Assembly (NCBI GenBank): GCA_021647625.1
Contig: JAKIUJ010000010.1
Location: forward strand, 1-43,056
Reading direction: 5' to 3'
Source: Desulfobacula sp.
GTDB lineage: Bacteria > Desulfobacterota > Desulfobacteria > Desulfobacterales > Desulfobacteraceae
Length of the DNA stretch: 43,056 nucleotides
In this document: one piece after another, positions 25,123 through 33,173 of the stretch
How positions within the stretch are numbered: position 1 is the first letter of the stretch
How the letters are laid out: every line of letters starts with the position of its first letter
Translations under genes and position numbers: made by a program
Notes under the pieces: generated by a model
What the model was told of the DNA's origin: nothing
Seen by the model: the letters and a program-made list of their open reading frames with translations, nothing else
Databases searched by the model: none

Positions 25123-26286
25123 ATGGATTTTAAATTATCAAAAGAGCTTCAAATGCTCCAGAAAGAGATCAGAAATTTTTGCAAAAAACAGATCGCACCC
25201 AACGTGGATGAGTGGGATGAAAAACATTATCTCCCCATTGACGAAGTGATGCGTCCATTAGGGGAACTTGGATTTTTCGGTACAGTTATTCCTGAAGAAT
25301 ATGGCGGAGAAGACATGGGATTTATGGCTGCCATGATCATCACCGAAGAGATTGCAAAGGTTTCCTCTTCATTAAGAGTACAGGTGAATATGCAGGTCTT
25401 AGGATGTGCGTACACCATTTTTCGATACGGAACCGAGGAAGCCAAGAAAAAATACGTTGAAAAACTGTGTACAGCCGAATATATCGGCGGTTTCGGCATC
25501 ACGGAACCCGATGCAGGTTCAGATGTCATGGCAATGTCCACAACGGCGGAAGATAAAGGGGATCACTGGCTTATAAACGGATCCAAAACCTGGATCTCCA
25601 ATGCGGATGTTGCCGATGTTCTCATCTGTTATGCCTATACGGATAAAGATGCCGGTTCAAAAGGACTTTCCGCTTTTGTTATTGAACCAAAAAACTTTGA
25701 CGGCATTAAGACCAGCGGTCTTGACAAGTTAGGCTCTTTTTCATCCCCCACAGGAGAGGTTTTCCTTGATGGCGTGAAAGTACCCAAAGAAAACATCCTG
25801 GGCAAACCCGGTGACGGTGCTAAAATTGTTTTCTCCTCTTTAAACCAGACCCGTCTGTCTGCCGCAGCCGGCGGTGTTGGTCTTGCCCAGGCATGTCTTG
25901 ATGAAGCAAGCAAATATTGCAACACCAGAAAACAGTTTGGTGTAAAAATCGGTACGTTCCAGATGAACCAGGATATGATCGCCCAGATGACTGTTGATGT
26001 TGAGGCAGCACGTCTTATGACATACAAAGCCGCCTGTGCAAAAGACGATGGAAAGCTCAACAATGGTCTTGATGTTGCCATGGCTAAATACCTGGCTGGG
26101 GAGGCTGCTACAAAATGTTCCAACTTTGCCTTAAGAATCCTTGGTGCATACGGTTACTCCACAGAATATCCGGTTGCCAGATACTATAGAGATGCCCCGA
26201 CCTATTCAATGGTTGAAGGTTCTTCCAATATCTGCAAGATGATTATTGCACTGGATCAGCTGGGTTTTAAAAAAGCCAACAGATAA
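25123..26286 (+). CDS. Glutaryl-CoA dehydrogenase, probably non-decarboxylating
   Basis: 387 residues of the acyl-CoA dehydrogenase fold; TAGGAGG lies 6 bases before the ATG. Features: GGFGITEPDAGSDVMAM and TWISNADVADVLICYAY (FAD), R85 in SSSLRVQVNMQ (expected to hold the distal carboxylate of glutaryl-CoA), ARKQFGVKIGTF-like TRKQFGV, and the catalytic base E365 in SMVEGSSNICK. The residue before it is V364, where decarboxylating enzymes, as I recall, have Tyr. With a separate glutaconyl-CoA decarboxylase nearby, this supports the glutaconyl-CoA-forming type known from Desulfococcus. Electrons would go to ETF. The stop lies at the boundary of repeat 3b. Confidence 0.85.
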   Translation: MDFKLSKELQMLQKEIRNFCKKQIAPNVDEWDEKHYLPIDEVMRPLGELGFFGTVIPEEYGGEDMGFMAAMIITEEIAKVSSSLRVQVNMQVLGCAYTIFRYGTEEAKKKYVEKLCTAEYIGGFGITEPDAGSDVMAMSTTAEDKGDHWLINGSKTWISNADVADVLICYAYTDKDAGSKGLSAFVIEPKNFDGIKTSGLDKLGSFSSPTGEVFLDGVKVPKENILGKPGDGAKIVFSSLNQTRLSAAAGGVGLAQACLDEASKYCNTRKQFGVKIGTFQMNQDMIAQMTVDVEAARLMTYKAACAKDDGKLNNGLDVAMAKYLAGEAATKCSNFALRILGAYGYSTEYPVARYYRDAPTYSMVEGSSNICKMIIALDQLGFKKANR

Positions 26287-26426
26287 GGGTCGGCTCAAAA
26301 ATTAGTCAAGTGTTTCTCATTAAAGAAAAGGAAACACGTTGTTTACACATTCAGTTTTCAAAATACCCAGTGTTTTAAGGGTTTTTGTAAACAGATTATG
26401 TGAAGTTATTTTTGAACGATTCCTAA
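26284..26426 (+). repeat. Family-3 repeat, copy 3b
   Basis: Starts TAAGGGTCGGCTCAAAAATT and ends GTTATTTTTGAACGATTCCT. The ends match copy 3a (4864-4966) and each other in inverted orientation; the shared centre is ATACCCAGT.TTTTAAGGG. The first three bases are the dehydrogenase stop codon. Confidence 0.75.
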
Positions 26427-26442
26427 ACGTTTAACATTTCTC

Positions 26443-26486
26443 GTGGGCATCCATTCTTTTATCTTTAGTTAAGCATGGATGCCCAC
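26443..26486 (+). promoter_or_regulatory. Perfect 12-bp inverted repeat in leader
   Basis: GTGGGCATCCAT (26443-26454) and ATGGATGCCCAC (26475-26486), 20-base spacer, 11 bases before the ribosome binding site of the next gene. Too long and exact to be chance, with no T run. It may be an operator or an mRNA structure. Confidence 0.6.
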
Positions 26487-26507
26487 CTTAAGTATAGGGA
26501 GGACACA

Positions 26508-26891
26508 GTGGACCCAAAAGAAATTGCAAAAAAAACAGGAGAAACCGCAAAATTATATTTTTCAACCGTTAAGGATGAAGACAAACCATATAATCTTTGG
26601 CGGCATTTTGACAAAGACCTGGCCCGCGACATGTCTCTTTATATTACCGGCCAGATGTACGCACGGGAAAAGATACCCCATAAGACCCGTCAACTGGTGA
26701 CAGTGGCTGCGTTAACGGTATTATCCAAACCGGATGAACTCAAACTGCACACCCATGCCGCACTGAATGTGGGGTGTACAAAAGAAGAAATTGCCGAAGT
26801 TATTTTTCAGACCAGTATTTACGGTGGTGTTCCTGCGGCCAATACAGCGCTTACAGTTCTCAAAGAGGTCTTGGAAGAACGGGAAGAGTAA
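26508..26891 (+). CDS. Carboxymuconolactone decarboxylase-family protein
   Basis: 127 residues from the GTG at 26508, supported by AGGGAGG six bases upstream; the ATG at 26475 sits inside an inverted repeat and has no ribosome site. The alpha-helical CMD/AhpD fold is shown by YITGQMYAREKIPHKTRQLVTVAALTVL, LKLHTHAALNVGCTKEEIAEVI and FQTSIYGGVPAA. The CxxC of AhpD is absent, so a hydrolase, isomerase or decarboxylase-like role is more likely than peroxidase reduction. The last codon and stop (GAG TAA) lie in the left end of family-1 copy 1d. Substrate unknown; the position suggests a role with the glutaryl-CoA genes. Confidence 0.8.
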   Translation: MDPKEIAKKTGETAKLYFSTVKDEDKPYNLWRHFDKDLARDMSLYITGQMYAREKIPHKTRQLVTVAALTVLSKPDELKLHTHAALNVGCTKEEIAEVIFQTSIYGGVPAANTALTVLKEVLEEREE

Positions 26892-27083
26892 ACGCATCTT
26901 GCTTTGACATGAATTTTAATTATTTAGTATTTGAACGAAAGCTCACCCATCTGCCGCGTTGCTGCGAAATTCTGAAATCCTCATGTACTATAGTACAATC
27001 GGGGTTCAGAATTTCCTGCGCCTTGGATATGGGCAATTTTTCGGTCAGGCACTATATTGAATAAATTACATACGTTTGCCCTG
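26884..27083 (+). mobile_element. Family-1 MITE, copy 1d, with nested family-2 copy
   Basis: Left end AAGAGTAAACGCATCTTG, right end TTACATACGTTTGCCCTG, interrupted by family-2 copy 2c. It is more diverged than copies 1a-1c and has no clear target duplication. Its ends match copy 1e in inverted orientation. The left end overlaps the 3' end of the CMD-family gene. Confidence 0.78.
26927..27052 (-). mobile_element. Family-2 element, copy 2c
   Basis: 126 bp, opposite orientation to copy 2a: GTATTTGAACGAAAGCTC ... GGTCAGGCAC, sharing the GTACTATAGTAC centre. It lies in copy 1d; flanks TATTTA and TATATT could be a decayed 6-bp duplication. Confidence 0.78.
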
Positions 27084-27370
27084 TCTGAACATCCGGCTCT
27101 TTTTGTTTTTAACCCTTATACTTATGGATCATTATCCCATGTCAACCCAAACTCTTTAGACCTGACTCCAAGAAAAAAAACAAATGTGAACTTTTTTTCA
27201 TAAATTATAAGTATTCATTTTCACATTATTACATTTTTTTCATATGAAAAATTTTACCCCATTTTATTATAAACCTTTACAACAAAGGTCTTCCAGCGCC
27301 ATAAACGCAGGCACATAAATTGCAGAACAAAATTATTATATTTTATATTTAATTTATATAGGGAGGAATT
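27084..27370. other. AT-rich leader with palindrome
   Basis: No gene. TTTTTCATATGAAAAA at 27236-27251 is a perfect 16-bp palindrome about 120 bases before the PEP-CTERM gene, a possible operator. Confidence 0.5.
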
Positions 27371-28009
27371 ATGAAAAAACTGTTATTTATTTCAATCTTT
27401 TTAATGTGCTACGGCGTATCCAGTGCCTCTGTGATCTTTTATACAGACAGAGTGTCCTTTGACCTGGCCAATCCGGCAACCCTTCTGGAGGACTTTGAAT
27501 CGGTTTCTACAATTGGAGAAGTTTTAGCAGGAACTAACATTGTACCGGGCGTTTCTTTTGCCCTTACTGACGGTACAGATGCATATCTGGCGTGGCCAGG
27601 GCAGTCTTCTAATCTTAGCCAGGCAATTGGGGTAAACACACCTACCAGCGCCGGCTGGGAAATCAGTTTCACCCTGCCGGTGAATTCTGTTGCCTTTGAT
27701 GTATTTCAAAACAATGGCGGCGGCGGCCAGTTTGGATATGATATTCTGGCTACGGTCGACTTGTATGGCACAGGTGGACTGCTTGGGACATATGACACAA
27801 CAATCCCAAGTGGACAGGCAGGCTTTTTTGGTGCCTTTACAGGAATAGACGACATTATCCGGCTGACTGTAAACAATATTGACAGTTTTGACGTTATTGA
27901 CAATGTGGCATTTGGTTTATCTGATGCCACAGTGCCCGAACCTGCCACCATGGTTCTCTTTGGTCTTGGCCTCATAGGGCTTGCTGGAGTGAACAGAAAA
28001 AAGAATTAA
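27371..28009 (+). CDS. PEP-CTERM sorted exported protein
   Basis: 212 residues; GGGAGGA lies 4 bases before the ATG. N-terminal signal peptide MKKLLFISIFLMCYGVSSAS. The mature domain is rich in small and acidic residues, with beta-type sequence (VSFALTDGTDAYLAWPGQ, NSVAFDVFQNNGGGGQFGYD, SFDVIDNVAFG). The C-terminus VPEPATMVLFGLGLIGLAG-VNRKKN is a canonical PEP-CTERM signal: PEP box, transmembrane helix, basic tail. Such signals are processed by exosortase EpsH/XrtA systems linked to exopolysaccharide; no exosortase is in the window. The mature domain has no named function I recognise. Single-gene unit with its own terminator. Confidence 0.9.
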   Translation: MKKLLFISIFLMCYGVSSASVIFYTDRVSFDLANPATLLEDFESVSTIGEVLAGTNIVPGVSFALTDGTDAYLAWPGQSSNLSQAIGVNTPTSAGWEISFTLPVNSVAFDVFQNNGGGGQFGYDILATVDLYGTGGLLGTYDTTIPSGQAGFFGAFTGIDDIIRLTVNNIDSFDVIDNVAFGLSDATVPEPATMVLFGLGLIGLAGVNRKKN

Positions 28010-28030
28010 ATACACATTTTAATCCATCAC

Positions 28031-28069
28031 TTTTTTAAGGCAGAGTCGAAACAGGCTCTGCCTTTTTTA
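28031..28069 (+). terminator. Terminator of the PEP-CTERM gene, inside the prmA 3' end
   Basis: GGCAGAG (28039-28045) and CTCTGCC (28056-28062), 10-base loop, followed by six T on the plus strand. On the minus strand the same bases encode the last residues of PrmA (KKAEPVSTLP), and the stop sits in the A/T flank. Confidence 0.8.
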
Positions 28070-28883
28070 ATACCTTTCCCACAATGGTATTCCAGACTCC
28101 GTCAGGACAGCGCCGCTCCACGATATGAACGTTTTTTTCGGATAAAGAATCCATTATTTTTTTTGCTTCTGAATTCAATAGTCCGGATAAAATAAACCAT
28201 TTTTTATCCATCAGATAAGGACTCTCTATTATATGCTGCAGAACATCATAATGGGTATTGGCAACCAGAAGATCACAGGCAAGGGACATCATCTCTTCTC
28301 CTTTGGCCTGGAATGCAACAACCTGGTCTTCAACATGATTGATGAGAATATTATTACGTGTTGTTTTCACAGCCAGATAATTAAAATCACATGCCATAAC
28401 AGTTGTGCAGCCTAAAACCGCCGCACCAAGGGAAAGAAGACCCGTTCCCGTGCCGATATCAAGGACACTGTCAATATTGTTTTGGGTACACAACCTGTGA
28501 ATCAGGAAAAGACAATCTTCCGTTGTCTGGTGCCGGCCCGTCCCGAACACCACGCCTGGATCAAGCAGAATCCGCTTTTCACCCTTGTTTACCCCAGGTA
28601 TCTCCCATGGCGGACAAATACACAAATCATTGATATAATAGGGTTCTATCTTATCACCGTGCCATTGCTCCCCGGTCATTTCATAGGTATCGATCAGGCG
28701 GACATGGGCATTATCTTTTTCAATCTGCACGGCCCGGGTCTTGCTTGGAACAGAAAAAAATAAAAATGCCACTTCATCATCTACCCAGGACCCGAAAAAG
28801 GTGGGCCTGGCTTCAAGTTCTTTGCTGATGTATGGAACACCTTCAAAATAGTAGATAAACAATTTGCCATATGGATTTTTCAT
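28035..28883 (-). CDS. prmA: Ribosomal protein L11 methyltransferase-like (PrmA)
   Basis: 282 residues. DPGVVFGTGRHQTTEDCL is the PrmA signature, VLDIGTGTGLLSLGAAVLG the SAM-binding loop, and LLVANTHYDVL corresponds to the catalytic NxxY-like N-(I/T)-x-x motif region. PrmA trimethylates ribosomal protein L11. The N-terminal 100 residues differ from typical PrmA, so another protein methyltransferase role is possible. The next gene upstream (kinase) ends 12 bases before the start, same strand, so co-transcription is likely. Confidence 0.75.
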   Translation of the reverse strand: MKNPYGKLFIYYFEGVPYISKELEARPTFFGSWVDDEVAFLFFSVPSKTRAVQIEKDNAHVRLIDTYEMTGEQWHGDKIEPYYINDLCICPPWEIPGVNKGEKRILLDPGVVFGTGRHQTTEDCLFLIHRLCTQNNIDSVLDIGTGTGLLSLGAAVLGCTTVMACDFNYLAVKTTRNNILINHVEDQVVAFQAKGEEMMSLACDLLVANTHYDVLQHIIESPYLMDKKWFILSGLLNSEAKKIMDSLSEKNVHIVERRCPDGVWNTIVGKVLKKAEPVSTLP

Positions 28884-28895
28884 TTTTTTAACTTT

Positions 28896-30584
28896 TTATT
28901 TTTTTTGTTCGGCGACCGGCAGGAAGATGTTAAAAACCGTACCCTTTGCAACCGTGCTTTCCACGGTTGTAAAACCGTTGTGATTGTCTACAATTCCATA
29001 TACAGAGGCCAAGCCAAGACCGGTACCGGCACTCATTGGCTTGGTGGTAAAAAAGGGATCAAAAATTCTCGGGATAAGCTCTTTTTCTATACCCTGGCCT
29101 TCATCTGCCACGGACACCTTAACAAACCGACCCGATACAACTTTATCCATGCGGATCTGTTTTTTGTGCAGGACAATATTCTGGCTTTCAACGATGATTC
29201 GACCACTTTCCGGCATTGCTTCAGAGGCATTAATCAGCAGATTCATCACAATATGCTCCATCTGTGATCGATCTGCAAACACACTCCAGATATCCTGCTC
29301 AAATTTTGAGACCACTTCAAGGTCTTTTCTGGTTCGATTGAACATTGCAAGGTTAATTCGGATAATTTCATTTAAATTCAACAAACCAGGCGCATACTTT
29401 CCACTCCTGGCAAATCCTAAAAGCTGTTTTATGGATTCAGATCCTGTGCCCACAAGATCCCTGATTTTTTCTGCTTTAACTGCATTTGGATGACCCGGTT
29501 CGACCTGCTTTTGAATCAATGAGGCATATCCTATAATCGCCATAAACAGGTTGTTGAACTCATGGGCGATCCCACCAGCCAATGTGCCGATGGCCTCAAG
29601 TTTTTGTACGTTTATAAGCCGGGTTTCAATCTGATTGCGCTCTTCGATCTGGGATACCAGTTTTGAATTTAGTCTATTGAGCTCCAGTGTTCTTTGTGCC
29701 ACTGTCTCTTCCAAATTATTACGATGCGTTTCAAGCTGATCCCAGTTTAAAATGAATCGGTCTCTTAATTTAGAAAAAGCCCGTTTCAACTTCTGTACCT
29801 CCTCTAAATCGGAATCTAGTTTTTCAAGATGGATTGTTTGCAGATTCTGCCGTAATGTACTACTGGTATCGGCTGAATAGAACACTGAGAGTTGATTTGT
29901 AAATTCCTTTAAAGGTTTTAGTTCAAGCCTGACTCTCCAAAAAATCAATAACAGTGTAATGCCCAAGACAAAAAAGGAGGTCCCAAGCATAGCACCAATA
30001 AGAAAAACCAGGTGCTGTTTCAGTCCTTCTTTTGAGAATCCAACTCTCAGGCGACCCAATTTTTCCCCTAGATAGGAAATATCCCAATAGGCATCAAAAA
30101 TCATTTCATCCTTGCTTGCCCTTAGAACACCCTCTTTTATGATGTCTTTATTTAATTGGGCCTGATAAATTTCAAATCGGCTTGATATCGTGTCCATAAT
30201 TTCACGCTGGCTGGTCTCAAAAAGAGGGGCAGACATTGTTTTTACAGTTGCTGTTGTAAAGGTTGTCTTTCCGATCAGGGATTCATCATCGGAAACAAGA
30301 ATTTTTCTGTTCATGTCTGTTAATGAAAAATATAGAATATAAGGATTTGCCAATTTTGCATTGGACAGCGTAATCATCACGTATCGCCAGTTTGAGCCGA
30401 ACATCAGATGCCCCAGCCGTTTTTTAATAGCCCGGGTCTCATAATAAATCCCTTTAAGTTCCATTTGCTGATATCGATGTCTTTCAAACATCGTAACCAT
30501 AGCTGTAACAGCTATAATGATCAGTGTAACAATAATAAAAACCGAACTGAGCAATTTTTTTTGAAGATTATTCTTTGGAAGCAT
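28896..30584 (-). CDS. Membrane sensor histidine kinase
   Basis: 562 residues. Membrane segment at about 12-32 (SVFIIVTLIIIAVTAMVTM), then a periplasmic sensor of about 170 residues (ending near LGRLRVGFSKEGLKQHL), and a second membrane segment at about 200-225 (IGAMLGTSFFVLGITLLLIF). A coiled-coil linker, HisKA with H341 (GGIAHEFNNLFMAIIGYASL) and an HATPase domain (NLLINASEAMPESG, DEGQGIEKELIPRIFDPFFT, GTGLGLASVYGI) follow. No receiver domain. The gene for a periplasmic partner lies 5 bases upstream, in the same transcript. Its response regulator is not visible nearby. Confidence 0.88.
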   Translation of the reverse strand: MLPKNNLQKKLLSSVFIIVTLIIIAVTAMVTMFERHRYQQMELKGIYYETRAIKKRLGHLMFGSNWRYVMITLSNAKLANPYILYFSLTDMNRKILVSDDESLIGKTTFTTATVKTMSAPLFETSQREIMDTISSRFEIYQAQLNKDIIKEGVLRASKDEMIFDAYWDISYLGEKLGRLRVGFSKEGLKQHLVFLIGAMLGTSFFVLGITLLLIFWRVRLELKPLKEFTNQLSVFYSADTSSTLRQNLQTIHLEKLDSDLEEVQKLKRAFSKLRDRFILNWDQLETHRNNLEETVAQRTLELNRLNSKLVSQIEERNQIETRLINVQKLEAIGTLAGGIAHEFNNLFMAIIGYASLIQKQVEPGHPNAVKAEKIRDLVGTGSESIKQLLGFARSGKYAPGLLNLNEIIRINLAMFNRTRKDLEVVSKFEQDIWSVFADRSQMEHIVMNLLINASEAMPESGRIIVESQNIVLHKKQIRMDKVVSGRFVKVSVADEGQGIEKELIPRIFDPFFTTKPMSAGTGLGLASVYGIVDNHNGFTTVESTVAKGTVFNIFLPVAEQKK

Positions 30585-30589
30585 AAAAT

Positions 30590-31501
30590 TTACTCCACCC
30601 GAATCTGTTGGAGAAAAAATAACGCTCCGGATTCGGGCACAATGGTAAAGAGCTTTGGATACTGCTCAACCGGGAAAATGACTGAAAAAGGCCCTCCAAA
30701 TGCAGGGTGGAGCGGTTTCCCACCAGAACTTACGGTGATATAGATGGGATATTGTAAGGCCGCCTTACTCAATTTAATGGGCATCCCTGAAAACGGAACA
30801 AGTGTAACCCTGTTTGCATTTTCAAAAATGACAGGACCAATCAGGTCTTTCATGGAAATGGCCTTTACCTGCCCCAAAATGCCATTGTTTCTCATATCCG
30901 CTTTACAGCCTGCGGGTATGGAAAACAATTCATGATCAAGTGTTTCCACATTGATACGGGTATCTTCAATGTTAAACCAATTTACTTTCCCTTTATAGCT
31001 CCATTGAAATGAAAACGGCTGCATCCGGCCTGAGATTAAAGTATCTACATACCATACATAGCAGGGTCCATGTACTCCTGAATCATCCGGATATACAATT
31101 TTTAACGGCCCGCCTTTTAACTTCGATATGGGTTGACCATTCAGTTGCCATACCAGATGCGGTGCCATCTTTCCAAGCTTGTCAGATGGGATAAAACCGA
31201 CATATTGATCCCTGGCAATCAGGGTAACACCATCTTGTAAAGGCTGACCTGCAAGGCTGAACAATCTTTTTATACTGATTCCGGTAAAGCTTACCCTGCC
31301 ATCCGTCTTAAAATTCGGGTCTGTTGCTTTAAAAGATACGGCATGGTGTTGCATCATCTCAAGGCTGATGGAAACAAAAACAGACTCCTTATAGTCTTTG
31401 TTTGTGGAAGGAGAGAAAATCTTAACATCCACAGCATAGCAAGAACCAATAATAATAAAAATGGTCACTGCAAAAACACTTGCGACTCCTAATTTTTTCA
31501 T
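30590..31501 (-). CDS. Exported protein with oxidoreductase-molybdopterin-binding-like fold
   Basis: 303 residues with a signal peptide (MKKLGVASVFAVTIFIIIGS, then CYA). The first domain (FTGISIKRLFSLAG, QYVGFIPSDKL, APHLVWQLNGQPISKLKGGP and LKIVYPDDSGVHGPCYVWYV) follows the pattern of sulfite-oxidase-type molybdopterin-binding domains, which in other proteins can be cofactor-free binding folds. The second half resembles the first region in length and may repeat the fold (SMKDLIGPVIF, VTLVPFSGMPI). It stands in operon with the membrane kinase, so it is more likely a ligand-binding partner of that sensor than an enzyme. Family call is moderate. Confidence 0.6.
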   Translation of the reverse strand: MKKLGVASVFAVTIFIIIGSCYAVDVKIFSPSTNKDYKESVFVSISLEMMQHHAVSFKATDPNFKTDGRVSFTGISIKRLFSLAGQPLQDGVTLIARDQYVGFIPSDKLGKMAPHLVWQLNGQPISKLKGGPLKIVYPDDSGVHGPCYVWYVDTLISGRMQPFSFQWSYKGKVNWFNIEDTRINVETLDHELFSIPAGCKADMRNNGILGQVKAISMKDLIGPVIFENANRVTLVPFSGMPIKLSKAALQYPIYITVSSGGKPLHPAFGGPFSVIFPVEQYPKLFTIVPESGALFFLQQIRVE

Positions 31502-31594
31502 CTATTACTCATTTTCAAAATTAAAAATTTGACAATTCTTTAATTATAAAAAATAATCTTTTTCATTTAAAAACACAAGAAAGAGTTCATCCCA

Positions 31595-31866
31595 ATGAAA
31601 TTCATTAAAGTAGTTACAACATTTAAAGCAAAAAAGATTGCCCTTGCCGAAGAGTTGATCTGTAATATTTTCTTCTCCCATAATCTAAAGGGGGTTATCT
31701 GTGATGTTCCTTTACAGGGAACCGGACGAAGGTTTTGGAACCAATACGCTTGCTGCACCCACAAACCTTTCTATAAGATGAAGTTGCCATTGAGTCATGC
31801 CGGCTTGAAGTTATTAAAAAAACACTTACCGACGAATGGGTGGCTTTGACAGTACAAAAAAGAGAG
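31595..31866 (+). pseudogene. Remnant resembling the N-terminus of a PrmA-like protein
   Basis: The first 40 codons (MKFIKVVTTFKAKKIALAEE, LICNIFFSHNLKGVICDVPL) read into another frame, EPDEGFGTNTLAAPTNLSIR-stop, and then a third, VAIESCRLEVIKKTLTDEWV. The pieces follow in order the start of a PrmA-type N-terminal domain as I remember it. No methyltransferase domain follows. It appears frameshifted and truncated. Confidence 0.45.
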
Positions 31867-32054
31867 CAAGATTGAAACATCCGGTCAAACACATGGAAAT
31901 ACCCCCCAAAAAAAATAAAAGGACTATGACTCGACTTTATGGCTGGTTAATGGACGTATATTGAATATCGGATTTTATATTTTCATAGTTCCTTAAGACA
32001 TGATATAAGTGCCTGATACAACAACAGATAAAAAAACAGGTTGATTTTAATTTA
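31867..32054. other. Leader of the mla operon
   Basis: No intact gene. A 12-codon frame MTRLYGWLMDVY at 31927 is probably chance or a fragment. No strong ribosome site before mlaE. Confidence 0.4.
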
Positions 32055-33173
32055 ATGACCACATTTTCGATTTCACAGCAGAAAAAAACCTTTATCCTGT
32101 CCATCAGCGGACGGCTTGATGCAAAAGGTGCATCAGTACTGTGGCATCAAATTCCAAAAAACAGATCCCTTAAAAGTGCCACAATGGCAGTGCTGGATCT
32201 TGAAAACATTGATTATATGGATACGGCCGGGGCAGCTTTTCTCTGCCACCTGGAAACTCATTTTGCAGATCAGGGTGTAGCAAACATCCGCCTGAAAAAC
32301 ATTAAACCAGACCATTTGCAACTACTTGAGACCCTAAAAAAAATCAAGGAGAAAGCCGCACTCAACATACATGTACCCCAACTTTCTTATATTGAAAGAA
32401 AAGGCAAACAATTCGAGCAATCCCTGGCAGACACCAAAGAGTTTATTACCTGCACAGGTCAGATCACCTGGGCAATGCTTCAGAGTTTTAGACACCCAGG
32501 AAAAATCCGCTGGGCAGACACCTTTGCCGTGGCTGAAAGATCCGGCGTGGATGCCCTTCCCATTGTGGCACTGATTTCATTTATAGTGGGCCTTGTCATG
32601 GCATTTCAGGCCGCGATTCCCATGAGGATGTTCGGTGCGGAACTTTATGTGGCAAACCTGATCGGCATCTCCATGGTCAGGGAACTTGGTCCTTTGATGA
32701 CAGCCATTGTCCTGGCCGGAAGATCTTCTTCTGCATTTGCTGCGGAAATCGGCACCATGCGTATTAATGAGGAGATTGATGCCTTGAGTGTAATGGGCCT
32801 TGATCCGGTCAGGTTTCTCATTGTCCCAAAAATTATTGCAACCACCTTTATCACACCCTTGTTAACCATATTTTCAAATTTAATGGGCATGCTTGGTGGA
32901 GCTTTGGTTATAACATCCATGGGATACCCTATAGTTTCATATTATAATCAGATCGCCTCTTTTGTAGAATGGAATGATTTTGCAGGAGGCTTGGTTAAAT
33001 GCTTTGTATTTGGGATGTTAATTGCGGCAACCGGTTGTATTCGAGGGTATCAGACATCAAGCGGCCCATCTGCGGTGGGTGAGTCCACCACACGGGCCGT
33101 GGTGACCGGGATAGTCCTGATCGCTGTCTTTGACGGTATCTTTTCAATTATTTATTATTGTCTTGGAATATGA
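32055..33173 (+). CDS. mlaE: MlaE permease with N-terminal STAS domain (MlaB-MlaE fusion)
   Basis: 372 residues. Residues 1-100 form a STAS domain (FILSISGRLDAKGASVLW, MAVLDLENIDYMDTAGAAFL). Residues 130-372 are the MlaE permease: VDALPIVALISFIVGLVMAF, YVANLIGISMVRELGPLMTA, AGRSSSAFAAEIGTMRINEEIDAL and VMGLDPVRFLIVPKI. It is the membrane subunit of the ABC system that moves phospholipids between the membranes. In E. coli STAS protein MlaB is separate; here it is fused. The stop overlaps the mlaF start (ATGA). Confidence 0.9.
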   Translation: MTTFSISQQKKTFILSISGRLDAKGASVLWHQIPKNRSLKSATMAVLDLENIDYMDTAGAAFLCHLETHFADQGVANIRLKNIKPDHLQLLETLKKIKEKAALNIHVPQLSYIERKGKQFEQSLADTKEFITCTGQITWAMLQSFRHPGKIRWADTFAVAERSGVDALPIVALISFIVGLVMAFQAAIPMRMFGAELYVANLIGISMVRELGPLMTAIVLAGRSSSAFAAEIGTMRINEEIDALSVMGLDPVRFLIVPKIIATTFITPLLTIFSNLMGMLGGALVITSMGYPIVSYYNQIASFVEWNDFAGGLVKCFVFGMLIAATGCIRGYQTSSGPSAVGESTTRAVVTGIVLIAVFDGIFSIIYYCLGI

